This document shows, piece after piece, positions 1 through 12,200 of a DNA stretch of 64,000 nucleotides (position 1 is its first letter; every line of letters begins with the position of its first letter). The translations under genes were made by a program, and so were the position numbers. This DNA comes from Plicaturopsis crispa FD-325 SS-3. Taxonomy: Eukaryota; Basidiomycota; Agaricomycetes; Amylocorticiales; Amylocorticiaceae. The notes beneath the pieces are model-generated. The model saw nothing but the letters and a program-made list of their open reading frames with translations, was not told where the DNA came from and made no database searches. Location of the stretch: contig KN832555.1 in NCBI GenBank assembly GCA_000827205.1, forward strand, positions 2,178,179 through 2,242,178, read 5' to 3'.

Positions 1-1254
1 ATGGAAATTCGCACGTTTCTCCTGCTGCAGGAGCAGACAACAGAAACAGACAAGGTACATGTCCATTTTTCTCTCTCCTTGAGCTTGACTCATTCAAAGT
101 GAGTAAATTAGGTGGCTCCTACTGTCATCATGTTCCACGGGAACGGAATGACCTGCGGAGACGTCCTCCCGATTGCAAGCACATTCTATAGTAAGATCCG
201 CTGCAATGTCCTGGTGATGTCATATAGAGGGTATGCCGCGTACTACCTCTAGTTTCGACGTACGTTGAAACTGACGCCTGCTTTAGGTATGCAACCTCGG
301 ATGGTTCACCCTCGGAAAAAGGTCTGTCTGTGTTTTCGAGACTCCAGACTTTCTGGCCGGGTAGTTCAAACATTGCCTCCTACTTGCAGGCTTACGCATC
401 GATGCGCAGACGGGGCTTGACTATATCACTTCGCATCCCGTTCTATCCAAATCATCTGTCGTAAGTGTACTCGAACGTTCCCCGACCGCACACTCATGCC
501 CCCGTGTGCGTAGATCCTCTTCGGACAGTCCATGGGCGGCGCAGTCGCTATCGATCTCGCCAGCCGCAATCCCTCAAAGGCAACATCTTTCGTGCTTCCT
601 CTGCATGTGAGTTACGTCCCTTCTGACTCTTACCCCTTAGATCCAAGCGATCATCGTCGAGAACACCTTCACGTCCTTCCCGCGCGTAATTGGCCACCAC
701 GTCCCCCCACTCTCATGGATCCCCTTGCGCTTCCTCCTGCACCAGAAATGGGACTCCCTATCGCGGATACGCTATATCCCCGCGGAAACGCCCGTGCTCA
801 TGCTGAGCGGGGCGCGGGACCAGGTCGTGCCGCCCGAGCACATGATGGAGCTTTGGAAAGCGTTCAAGGCGAGGCATAAGGAGGGTGCCGCCAAGAGCGC
901 GTCTCGCTTTGTTACTTTTCCGTCGGGGACGCATAGTGAGTCGTATCGATGCTTGAGGGGATGTGAGGTGCGGGGCTGACCATGGATGTGGACGTGAACG
1001 TCTACGTAGATGATACGTTCATGCAGCGCGGGTATACACGCGCCATCAAGAAATTCATGGCACGGACAGGGTTTTACACACCGTCGCCCAAGGATCCAGA
1101 CACCGAGGGCCCGTCAACTTCTGCGACAGAGGATGTATCTGGCGCAGAAGGTCCATCCCTCGTAGAAATTGCTTCTGCCGAGGATACACCCAGTCTTGAA
1201 GGTCCATCTACTCCGGGGAATCAGCCCAATCCACCGCCGCAGCCTCTACTGTAG
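1..1254 (+). CDS. Bem46/ABHD13-type alpha/beta hydrolase (5' partial)
   Basis: Serine-hydrolase fold protein of the Bem46/ABHD13 family; these are usually membrane-anchored, and their substrate is not established. Spliced by eye from about six exons. Visible landmarks in order: an oxyanion-type FHGNG segment, the SYRGYATSDGSPSEKG stretch typical of the family, the nucleophile elbow GQSMGG, the acid in SGARDQVVPP and the histidine in SGTHNDT, which is formed across an intron. A catalytic Ser-Asp-His triad is therefore complete. The last 70 or so residues are Ser/Pro/Glu-rich and probably disordered. An in-frame ATG lies at base 1, but family members have an N-terminal membrane segment that is missing here, so the true start is probably outside the window. 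It is convergent with the permease gene. Confidence 0.85.
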
Positions 1255-1576
1255 ACCTTTTGAGGGTGCTGGAACTTCCTATGCTCGTTGTTTGTCTCTG
1301 GACTGCATGCTTCGCACAGTCTGATTGGGGATCTATGTGTTCCGCAACTATACGCACTCCTGTTCGCGTCACAATGTATACATCTCGTCATGTTCTCACA
1401 TCGGATTCGATATCGACATCTAATATACTACAATTTATCGCTAAAGTAAAGACCTCCAAAAAAATACGGAACGCAAGCAGAATCCTACACTGGTTATCAT
1501 AATTGTATACAAAGGATGCGTGAAGTGACCATAGCATCCAGAAAGACTCGATCAAATATCATCTACATACTGCATC
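1255..1576. other. intergenic, convergent 3' ends
   Basis: AT-rich spacer between the stop codons of the hydrolase and the permease. It should hold both 3' UTRs and polyadenylation signals. I see no gene or repeat in it. Confidence 0.6.
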
Positions 1577-4352
1577 TCACGAGTCGTGTTTCTCCGAAAC
1601 GTGCAAGTCGTCCTGGCTATGGCCGACCTCACGCACGTCGTGTGCGACCTCCGCGTCCTTGCGCGTGTGGATGCTCCCCTCGCTGAAGCTCTCCGTCTCG
1701 TCGTGGTAGTTCAGGCCGACGCCGACGCCGGGCGGCGGCGAGATCCAGCAGATCACGGTGAAGGCCGCGAAGGACACGACCAGGCCTGTTATAGCATCAG
1801 CATGCGTAGACAGGAAGCATACGTAGAGGGGGAACGCGGAGATGAAGCACGAGCACGTACCGACGAAGAACGCGATGTTGAAGAGGCGGATCCAGCCATT
1901 GTACGTCGTTGCGTCTCGGACGCTCATGATGAATCCGGGCATAGTGGGGAACACACCGATCGTCCATGCCAGCAGGGCTCTCCAGTGGAATCCATGGAAA
2001 TACCTAGAGATGCTCAGTCCAGAGCGAGGGGCTTGTAGCGCAAAGTTGGAAACGTACCAGTACAACGAGCGGCTGTCTCCGATGTAGCAATCCTCCAACT
2101 TGATAACGCATCGCCGAACGAGCAGGTAATCGGAGAGCATAACGCCAGTGAATGGTGCCACTTATATGGATATCAAGGCATCAATAATATATACGAAGGA
2201 GGACGATTGACCTCGCTTACGGAAGATACCAAAGCCAGACAGCACGGTGAGGAAAGTCGACGCGTTCGATAGATACTGCCAGGGGTTCGACGCGAGCCCG
2301 AGGAATGCGAGGATGTACGCCCCCCTACGGATGTTCATATAACGACTGTGTAGAGATGAGCGTCGTAAACACGTTGGCTCGGAACAGAAGCTCGGGAAAG
2401 ACGAAAACTTACGGAGAAAGTCCACTGGAGAATAAGCATTTCGCGGGTCAATGCTCTGTAGATGGATGGAAACAGACGGCGACGACTTACGCCATGTCCA
2501 TGCCAGCGCTAACGGAGTTCAGGACGATACTGATGCCCAGTTGGGCGCATACACATCCTCTGTGTAAACGTTAGCAGATACTTCTATTAGAAAGCTTTTC
2601 TTGAACACTCACAATCCCGCAAAAAAGCTAGTGACAGGAATTCGAAATTTAGCTTTTTATCGGTGAAAATTGCTGTCAGCTTGCTCACATGCCAGCACGA
2701 GCGCGCGAAGAATCGCCGCTGGGAAAAAGTCAGTCTGCGGTACTTAAGTTAGGGTGGATGGGCGTACTTACTAGAAATCTTGGAGCGCTGCGAGGAGCTG
2801 GAAAGGCTCCCAAATAAGCTCGCCCAAAATTTGCTCGCCACACGAAGTCACGATGATGCCGACGACAGCGCATACAATAATTGTGAACGGCGCAGCGACA
2901 AGTTGCGACATGGTAGGTGCAACTGGAATCAGCGTGAGTTCATTGCCAGGTAGCGTGAGGAATCATAGAATACAACTTACAAGGGCGGTCTGCGTAACGC
3001 GTCCAGTCACTCTGGCCCAGAGTTCCGCCACCCCTTCGTATCTAATGTCAGGAAACGATGCACCTTGCGTTGAGCGTGGAACTTACCAAGCACCTAGATC
3101 GATACGCAAGTTAGGAGAGTAAGATACATAAAGCCCATGTTGCATACCAAGTACAGACGTGATGCCGAACATCATGGACCACCCAATGCTACCATGCGCA
3201 GGCTCCCCGGCTTCCTTGAACAGAGGGCCAGCGCCGTGTGCATTGGTGACACCCCATGCGAGTAAGCCAATAAGACTAGAGAAAGAAGGCTTAGACGCGC
3301 CACGATGAGATGACACAGAGAAGTGTTACTCACGTTCCGCCGAACATGCACGACGAAATGATAAATGGCTTTTGTAGCCTCTCAGGAGGGATCCGCATGA
3401 TGGTAACAAAGAATATGTAGTAAATGCTGAGAGGGAACCAGTCAGTAAGCGTGACCTTCACGTCAAAAGATTGCAGCTTACACCATGCCAATCAAGTCCT
3501 TTGTCAAAAGGGTTCCGCCGGCCAACGTTTGCTTCCTGTGCGGTGGGTGTATTGTCAAAAAGGCACTATGCTTACGAACGTCGTCGCTCACATGTGAGCA
3601 AGACCTTTGAAGGACGATAGATTAGAAGGGGTCTCTATTTCGTGAGGCAGGGAGCGTACCAGGAATGATGGCTCCAATAGTAACCTGTCCGTTGCATTTT
3701 ATTAGTTTGCTGAGAGTCGCTCGGTCTGATTTACTTACTGTCATAGCTAGAAACGTCAAAAGAAATCAGCACTGGACATGGAAGATGACGGTGCAGGGAA
3801 TATACCTTGGCCACCCCAGTATGCTTGAAGGCCGTCCCAAAATATAGTCGTGAATGTTCGGATGAGGACAGGAAAATATGCGCCTCGCATCCCCCAAGTA
3901 AACCGCGAGGCCACGGTGAACCCAATGTGGTGTCTCTCGCCCATCCAGCCACAGGATATGGACAGTAAACCAGTGGCCAGGCCGCCGACCACGAGACAGC
4001 CAATGGCTTGCCCGGCGGTAAGGCCGTATGCAAGCAATGTACTGCCGGTAGTATACGCCGAGATGCACATGCCACTGATGCACCAATAAATAAAGTACGA
4101 CCAGATGGCATATGTCCGTCGTTCAGCCGGCATAGGGATCAGGTCCCTGTTCGTCCAGTGCTGTAAGTGAAAATACAAATGTGAGTTCATGTGCGGTAGG
4201 GGGAGATCTGTCTCGTGACGCACATCGTTCTGATAGTCGGCATTGGCATCAATGGGAACTTCGATGCGCTTCAAAAAGCGACGGAAGAGTGTTGGGGGAG
4301 CGTCAGACGCGTGCATCACGTACGAAGTGGCCATAGAATGGGAGCGACACAA
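1577..4352 (-). CDS. NCS1-family permease (uracil/allantoin/hydantoin type)
   Basis: Plasma-membrane nucleobase:cation symporter-1 with many short introns. The N-terminal exon carries the family hallmark NRDLIPMPAERRTYAIW just before the first membrane helix, then helix stretches with ASRFTWGMRGAYFPVLIRT and FWDGLQAYWGGQ, which line the substrate site in NCS1 proteins. The C-terminal exon has MLSDYLLVRR, typical of the region before helix 9-10, more hydrophobic segments and a charged cytoplasmic tail ending near EKHDS. Known NCS1 substrates include uracil, uridine, allantoin, cytosine/purines and, in bacterial Mhp1, hydantoins; the exact substrate here cannot be read off. Start: the ATG at 4352, or a second in-frame ATG at 4334. 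Divergent from the oxygenase at 5029 and near a hydantoinase-family gene. Confidence 0.88.
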
Positions 4353-5028
4353 GGGGAGCTAAAGAGACAGATACCAGCAGTCCACCACTTAATATGCATT
4401 TGGCGTTTGCAGAGAAGATAAGACACTTGCATACCTATCAACATCCACCACAGCTCCTCTTCCACCAAGCGATAAGATGTAGGGCGTTGCGGGGAATTTG
4501 ACGAGGGGGACGAGATACCGTTGAAAAATCAGCCGCCGCTACGGGCGCCCGAACACGAGGTTGGGACTTCAGATAGGGCTGTGTTCGAGCTCAATCTGGT
4601 GTTTTCACTGTCAAGATTAGGAGGCCAACGTGAGCACAATGCACTAGTGAAAGTCGTAGACTGACTTACAGTATGCCGGCCTGACTCGGAGTAAACTTGA
4701 ACGCACAAAGAACCCCTTTGCTAGCGATTTCTCTTCGAGCGACTGCCAATCCCAACGTCCATTTTCAATATCGAGGGGTGCATCCTTGAGAAAGCGGGGA
4801 TGTTTTGCCGAGTGGGCTTGCCAGCGGCAGGGGATTGCCAAGTTCAACGATAACGATCCACCAAACGCATCCGACTTCCGATTCTCAGCCCCGCTCCTCC
4901 ACCATCCTTCCTCCTTCTCCACCACCTACTTATCTTATATTACTATCGCACATTTGAACACAATGATACCGCTCGTGCTCCGCTCTTCGTACCTGAATTC
5001 AAGGCACTTCACTTCAGCACTTTGACGA
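4353..5028. promoter_or_regulatory. divergent promoter with GATA-type sites
   Basis: The 676 bases between the divergent permease and oxygenase starts. Six matches to HGATAR, the site bound by fungal nitrogen-control GATA factors, are seen on either strand: 4416-4421, 4470-4475, 4571-4576, 4848-4853, 4930-4935 and 4943-4948. About two are expected by chance in this length, so the excess is modest. Use of these sites is an inference. Confidence 0.4.
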
Positions 5029-6484
5029 TGGGCGTAACTCAGGCGGATACGACAGGTCTCCCTACTATCGACTTTGCTAAATTCGGAGATGGCACCTCTG
5101 CGGTAAGCGACTCGATTCTCTCCGGAGAAATATCACTTAAATCACTGCACAGGACGCTCAGGCCATCGGTCAAAGATTCTTCGAGGCTTGTCGGGATGTA
5201 GGCTTTGCATACCTTATCAACACTGGCATCCCCCAGGAAAAGATCGACGGCATGTTTGATTGGGTAGGACACGTTACTATACAACTTGTACGGCACTGCG
5301 TCTCATCGTGTCAATAGTCGAAAAAGTTCTTCGCATTGAAGCCAGAGATCAAGACCAAGATTCCACATCCTCCCGAAGGCTGGAAGCACCGTGGCTACAG
5401 CGGGGTGCGTGGACATATATTTAGCGGAAAGCATACCATTAACATGCACCGTTTATTCTCAGATCGGTGTTGAGCAGGTCTCCCAGATGGTCTGATTCTA
5501 ATCTTCCTTGGCGATACTCCGCTCACGACGGCAATATAGGTGTTCGACCCCACTGAGCTGGAAGCTATTCGAACCAAAGCTCCCGATTTCAAGGAGTCCT
5601 TCGACATGGGCTACGAGCACGATGCCATCATAGACAACATATGGCTCCCAGAAGAGGACCTCCCGGGATTCCGCCAGTACGCCACCGAATTCTTCGATGA
5701 GTGCCGCAAGTTTCAGATGTCCAAGCTCCTCCGTGCGCTCGCGCTCGGGATGCCAGGACTCCCTCCCGATTTCTTTGACGCTTACCACAAGGACACGGAG
5801 AATCAACTGCGGCTACTACACTACCCCGAGGCACCGTACGCCACCTTTGCTAGTGGCCAGAAAGGGCGCATCAACGCACACACAGTACGCCCTTCTTGAT
5901 GGTTCTCATTTTACAATTGCGCCTAATGGATATCCCGAAGGACTTTGGCACTTGCACTATGCTGTTCCAGGATGATTGCGGTGGGCTCGAAGTTGAATCG
6001 CCTCATGAGCCTGGCCTCTTCTTGCCTGGCCCGCCTATTCCCGGCGCAATCGTATTTAACATAGGTGTGTGTGTGCATATGGTCTGTAGATAACTCGATT
6101 CTGATCTCGATGTGCGAACTGAAGGCGACTTCCTTATGCGCTGGTCAAACGGTGCGTTATCTGCTATGCTTCCGCCCCGCATGGCATCTAACTTTTTATG
6201 CCCTAGACACCCTCAAGTCGACACTTCACCGTGTTCGTGCTCCTCCGCGTAAGGAAGGTGACGGCGATGTCACACGGGAACGCTACTCCATCCCATACGT
6301 ACGCCTCGTCATATACCACCAATCTAGGTCACGGTACTGACAGTGCATTTTGTAGTTTATGACAGCCGACCGCGGGGCCGTGATCGACTGCCTTCCCGGC
6401 TGCTTTGGGCCCGACAAACCAAAGAAGTATGAGCCCATCAATGCGGGGGAGTATATCAACATGCGGTTGAATGCGACCTATTAG
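5029..6484 (+). CDS. Fe(II)/2-oxoglutarate-dependent oxygenase (isopenicillin-N-synthase-like)
   Basis: Cytosolic non-haem iron dioxygenase with DIOX_N and 2OG-FeII_Oxy domains, from about eight exons. It starts MGVTQADTTGLPTIDF, the usual N-terminus of this family, followed by GQRFFEACRDVGFAYLIN. The metal site is visible: the HxD motif reads AHTDFGTCTMLFQDD after removal of a 56-base intron, the distal histidine lies in TLKSTLHRV, and the 2-oxoglutarate-binding Arg/Ser pair is in RYSIPYF. The end NAGEYINMRLNATY is typical of fungal members. All three iron ligands are present, so it should be active. The substrate is unknown; fungal relatives act on small metabolites including flavonoid-like compounds and nucleobases. 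It shares a promoter with the NCS1 permease. Confidence 0.9.
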
Positions 6485-6673
6485 CGCATTCGCTGCCGTT
6501 TAGTTTGGTTTGTTCTCGCTTTTGTATGTGCTTTCACAAGTGCTATGTCACTCGAACTGTTTCTTTTCGTGTACTTCAACTCGGTTCTAACTTCTGTAAA
6601 CAACAATGAACATATGCCAGGATGGATTGTCTTGCATTATTGTAAGTGTTGGAGAACTTTTTTACCACTAGCT

Positions 6674-8806
6674 TCATCGGCCAGCGATGATATCGTTCCG
6701 AGCTTCTATCACGACCGCTCTGAGTCGCCGACACGCCTCGTCCGCCTGTTGTTCGTTCACCAAGCTGAAGCTCACGCGCACGTATGCGGTGGCAGATCCA
6801 CTGGGCATGAACGCCACACCGGGCACTGCTAGCACGCCTTTGGCGACAGCTTTCTCTCGTATGAGCGTGAAGGAGTCACATCGCGATGCGTGGCCGTCGA
6901 AAAGGAGCTAACACGTACATTGATTAGGAACATTGGAGGATCCATGTTCATCCGAGAGAACGCACCCGCATGTATAAGAACATTCCAGCAACTGTTAAGG
7001 TAGCTCAAGGACCGACGCGGAGGATCTGGTGTCCAGAATAACGCACCAGGAGTAACCCACTCTGCGATCCCTTGCAGATGCCTTCGCGCAGCAAGCTCAA
7101 ATATGTCCCGCTGTACCCTGTAGAAGTCCGCGACACGTTCACAGTGGTCGAGGAACCCACTGATACCCCAGTGTTCGAGTAGGGCGTGAACCATGACTTG
7201 CGTAGTGCTCGGGGCTTGAAGGCTGCAGTACAATGTGTCCGTTAGAGAAGGTGTCCGTACTCGTCAGAGAGGTGTACGCACTTGGTATTCATGGTGATGA
7301 GGTTGACGGCATGGCAAACAGCCGCGGGAGCTGTCATAAATCCAAGCCGGATCCCACTGCTGAGGACCTTGCTGAACGAGTCAAAACTGGTGTCGTAGCG
7401 CAAGTTGGTGTACCATTCATGATGCTCGAAGCAAGACAAGTGTGAATGGGACATACCGAACTACCCGTCCCATCTCGCCATTAATCTCTTTCTCGAGAGA
7501 AAAGTAGCTCCTAGCTTTCCGCCCTTGAGGGCCGTAGTAGAGGAAGGCGTAAGCGTCATCTTCCATAATCAGTAAATCATACCGCTTCGCTAGCTTCAAG
7601 CTTTGAAAGACGCTTGAGTCCGCATGATCTACACAGAGTACAGTAGGAACCTACATCTCGATTTTTCTTGATTCTGGGATGGAAGCACCAGATGGATTGC
7701 TGCCTGTGACACTGCGGTGAATATTCTCGTTTACGTCTGCAATCACTTGGGAGCAGGCACACCTGTCGGAATAGTGTAGAGTAATTTTGGGAACCGCTGA
7801 TACGGATGGGTCGCAGACCATGACGAGAGAATATAGTCCAGTGACGCTGGGTCAAGACCGTCGGAATCACTCTCCACCTCTGCAAGAATGATCCATGTCA
7901 ACACGCGACGCCCGACTCAAACTCGGTCGGAAGATCTCACCAACAAGGTGACAAGGCTCCGTAGTCAGAAATCCGAGGGTTCCACTGCATGTCATGATTA
8001 GACCGAATGTAACATGCTACTAAACACGAATGGACTTACGCGTATGCCGGTGTTTCCACCAATATCGAATCTCCGTCGTTGATCAAAACTTGGAATGCCT
8101 GAATAGCTATCAGATAGACATACAGGGACAGTACTTAAGATGACCTACCTTATACATCAAGTCCTGACTTCCGCATCCGATGGTAATATCCCAGCCTTCA
8201 CCGGCATGTGTCCGGCCGTGTACTTCGGACTGAAATCGCTGTAGCCACTATACATATAGAGTCAATATCTCGTGAAACACAAGGTCCGGTATAGGTTACC
8301 TCTATGAGCCTCTTGAGACCTGCAGTGGCACCGTACCTGCACGTGAACGACTTTGTCAGTACTACTGGTGATCAGAGGAACAGTTTCATATGAAGCTCAC
8401 TGGAGTGCCTCATCAAGCTCTTCATTGTCGAGGGTAATCGTGTCGCCACTTTCCCCAACCATGTTACCATTGACGTTGGCGCCATCCAGTGATTCACATG
8501 ACTTGGGGGGACGATGTGGTTTGAGTTTCATTGTTATGGATTCGAAAGGAAAGGTCGAGGGGTTAGGTTTTCCTGTACGCTAATTTAGTAAGTAACAGGC
8601 GCGGAGATGTATATATGCATGAAACTCACCCGCCAGCAGAGAGATCATGCCAGGAATGTGTTCCAAGGGAAAAAGTCCTCTGACTAGGAAAGCGTCAATG
8701 AAATGCGTGATATAAAAATTTAATAGAATGAGCCGTAACACTCACTTGCGCTCGGCTCCCAAGACCGGGACCGTTCAGACAAGAACGGCGAGATATCGAC
8801 GTTCAT
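6674..8806 (-). CDS. PLP-dependent class I/II aminotransferase (Aro8/aminoadipate type)
   Basis: Transfers amino groups between an amino acid and a 2-oxo acid; relatives are fungal aromatic and 2-aminoadipate aminotransferases. The start chosen (8806) gives MNVDISPFLSERSRSWEPS, then after an intron RGLFPLEHIPGMISLLAGKP-like sequence, the standard N-terminus of this subfamily. Further on come YDLLIMEDDAYAFLYYG, containing the Asp that contacts the pyridine nitrogen and the following Tyr, and DSFSKVLSSGIRLGF, where the Lys forms the Schiff base. The C-terminal domain runs through LAVPGVAFMPSGSATAYVRVSFS, containing the substrate-carboxylate Arg, to NDIIAGR and a stop. Roughly ten introns. It lies between the oxygenase and the hydantoinase-family gene and could process an amino-acid product of that route. 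Confidence 0.88.
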
Positions 8807-9253
8807 CGAGGCAAATACCGCTGCAACGTGAGCGCAGCCTCGAGATGGGTATCAGGTAGCTGAAACGAACGTCGCAGTGTAGCTTTTGCAATGTACGAGG
8901 TGCGCGGCAAGCTGTCAAGTTTAAAGAGCAAGCGTGACTTCCTATCAGCGGGCCCGCCACCACGATTGCCCACCTTGTCACATTTGCTTGAAGCTTCGAG
9001 CAACGCCCACCACTACACATATCCTGCCGGAGCACTAAGCGGTATCTCATTTCCGGGGCTTAAAAGTTGATCCTGTTCACATCATGATCTACAGCAGTGC
9101 GAGACTAAAGTACGTGTGAGCACAATTCCATTATTATGAGTGCGCCGAGTGGCTAGCAGACGTACCACAACAAAGTACGAACCAATTAAATGGCAGGTGC
9201 AACAACAAATCACGAACCATCCATATTTATTGACTGAACAGCGGTACTCGTAA
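8807..9253. other. intergenic
   Basis: Upstream region of the aminotransferase and 3' end of the hydantoinase-family gene, both on the minus strand. Short open frames here have no recognisable content. Confidence 0.5.
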
Positions 9254-12200
9254 TCAGACCCATTTGAATTCGTCGATGACAGACCGCGGTTTTGAATATA
9301 CACCCAATGGAACATACGGTATGTCCGTGTACCTACGCCGCGCATGACCCATGAGTATTTAAAACCACAATTGTACCAGAGTGAGGATGTGGGGCTTACC
9401 CGAATGCACGGAGATCTCCCAATTCCAGTCCCCGCGGAGTATCGGTCCACTGCGGTGCAGCCGTCGCGCCCAAAACCATGACACGCAGGCCATACTTGTA
9501 ATCTGGTGTCCCTAGTGCCGACCCGCTTTGCGCATCGAGTACACATATCAGGTCGGGGACGGTGGCGATAACCTACATGTCATGTATGTTAGGGTGTGCA
9601 TCGAATTTGAACGAGGTACAAGATGCACACCTTTGAAGATGCGTCGCCGCCAGGGAAGTGCTCTGCATAGAGATTCTCATTCTTGAATGGGATGACAAGA
9701 TCGCCAGAGAAGTGTTCTATCGGGTGCTCAGGATCTTCGTCGTCTTCATCGTCCGGGGCCAGTGCAGAAATGTGTACACTCCCGATTGTGTGGCCTTTAT
9801 AAACGCTGAGAAACGGAGTTCGTGAGTATGACGAGATGATATAAATAATATTCCCAACACACCGCCTCTGAACATCCGTGATCTTCCCGCTAAACAGAAC
9901 CCGGCTCGAATCCTTTCCTCCCAAGGCTTCGACCAGAATAGGTCCCACTCGTGACAAGCTGTGCTGCTTAGTGGCAAGCGCGAGAGCCCGCCCAATGCGC
10001 CAGCTTAATGAGACGGTGTTCGGCACCATAGCAGTACGACAGAACTTCGCGGTCAGAGGGCGGTTTGCCTGACCGACATGGGTCCTGAAAAATATCAGAG
10101 CACGGTCATAACACTGGAATGGCCACTTACCCCATCTCGGTACAAGCAGCACGAAGCGCCGCATCGACGTCTTTGTCTTTCTTTGTTTTAGTCATAAACT
10201 TGTCGAGGATCAGTATCTCCGAGAGTGAGAGCTTTGACGTAGATGACATACGACGCTGTTACCATCTCCACTCGCTATGGCACAAGGTAGGATGTTTAAG
10301 GCCCGGCCACTGGGGTCATATACGTTCGGGGTCGTTTGCCATCCCTGTGACGACATTGGGGTCAGCAGCGAGGCGCGTGCTCCAAAGAGAATATACGAAG
10401 GTACATACGGTGGGATACGCACGGCCCTGTTAATCCAGGACACAGCAATTTAGTCCGAGGCCTCTGGGCTATGGACGAGACGTACCATGAAATCACCATC
10501 TACGACAGGTATGTCCAGGTACTTCGTCGATCCTGTGATCATCTTGAGCAAACAAGGCACTGTAAGCGCCGTCCAGGATAAGAGATAGAAAAATAGTAAT
10601 CTAAACTTACATTGACCATGCCATTGCCGCCCCCAATCTCTAATGCACAGAGCGCTGCGAGGTTCTTGATCCCCATGAACTCCAAGAGCTCTACGGTAGC
10701 CTCGTTGTATCTGTCGAAGTAGGGTAAGCTTGTAGCTGACCATAAGAGGGATGCTGGTGCGCTTACTCTTCCCCCAAGAGTCTTTCAGCGGAGACTTCGG
10801 GGCTCCCCATTCCGCCTCCCCAGCCTATCAGCTGAGAATCCCTTTGGTCAACACAGCTTAAAGGCAGGAGTTATTCTTGTTTACCTTGGAATCTTCAATA
10901 GAGCTGAGATCGACAACGCGTAGAATCTCGCCATGCCGGACCATCTCCCGCAGCTGCAGAAACATGTGGTGCGACGATCCGCCTCCTCCGCACCCAAGAA
11001 CGTAACAGCCCTCCGCGATCCACTCCAGGTCTATCTCCGACAACGTCCACTCCCCACTCGAGTCTACCCTCGGTCTGTAGCTAAGGAGGTCCGCAGCTGA
11101 CTCCATCATGGGGGTTTCAACCGACGACCCCTTCGCAGTAGAGGGATGACCAATAGCAGACGGGGAGATGGTGCTCTCTGCATCTTGTACAGCGACGTCT
11201 TCTGCGAGAGAGTCAGCAGAGTCGGTAGCACCGCTCCACTCGCCGGCTGCCTTCACATAAAAGCGGCAGCGACCAGCGGTGTAAGCGATCGGGATGGCCT
11301 CGCTTTCGATGATGGTGACCCCAGCAGGGTCGGCACCCGCAGCGACCGCACGCGCGATAGCTTTCGTCTCTACGGCTACGCGTACATCGGATATCGTAGA
11401 TGAAGAGATATCCTCAATCGAGTCCACGATTCCGGATACCTGATGAAGTACCAGTATGAGCCTCATGATGATTAAACAGCCTTGATATACGCGTACCTGT
11501 GCAATAGCCGCGCCTACGGCGTTGGCGACGTCAAAGTGGGGGAAACGATGCACGCGACTGATGCCTTCTAGGAAGTCTGGTGCCAGAATCGAGCCGCCGC
11601 CGACAAGGTATACTGGCAATTCCTGCGATGATGTTTTCATCGCATCCAAAGCATGCTGGAGCATGCTCCCGATCTTGTCCTCTGCGCCCTGAATTAGCGA
11701 TGGCTCGAGATGGGATACAGAGAGTGTGTTTCCGACTTCTGGTGCGCGACCGGCTGCAACGACAATATCTGTGGCGGTGAGGGTAGAGCCGCCGAAGACG
11801 AGACCTTCGCTCATGATGCGATAGCCGACAGAGTCGGGCCCGACGGTAATTTTCTTACTCGAGGCGTCCATGCGGACGATGGAACCACCACCGAGGCCGA
11901 TACTGTCGACAATATGCAAGTCAGTCGTGGACGAAAATGCGTAGGGTTCGAAGCAAACGAATGGGCATATCAACACACCTGGTTACATGTGGCATCGAAA
12001 AGTTTAGGCGGACACCGCACAACTCGTGATGCGCTGCTGCTTGACGTGGGAATCCACTAGGACTATGATGATATACAGATCAGAACGAATGTGCTGCAAC
12101 AGAGACTGGAATACTAACAGCAACATCCCGACTTCGGTCTGAACAATACGTCTTAGTTTTGTGACCGGGTTCAAAGTGAAATTGGCGCACCGTTGTTCCG

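Noticed and set aside
8807-9050. Open frame upstream of the aminotransferase (8775-9050)
   Set aside because: No family similarity; the aminotransferase start at 8806 gives the usual N-terminus.
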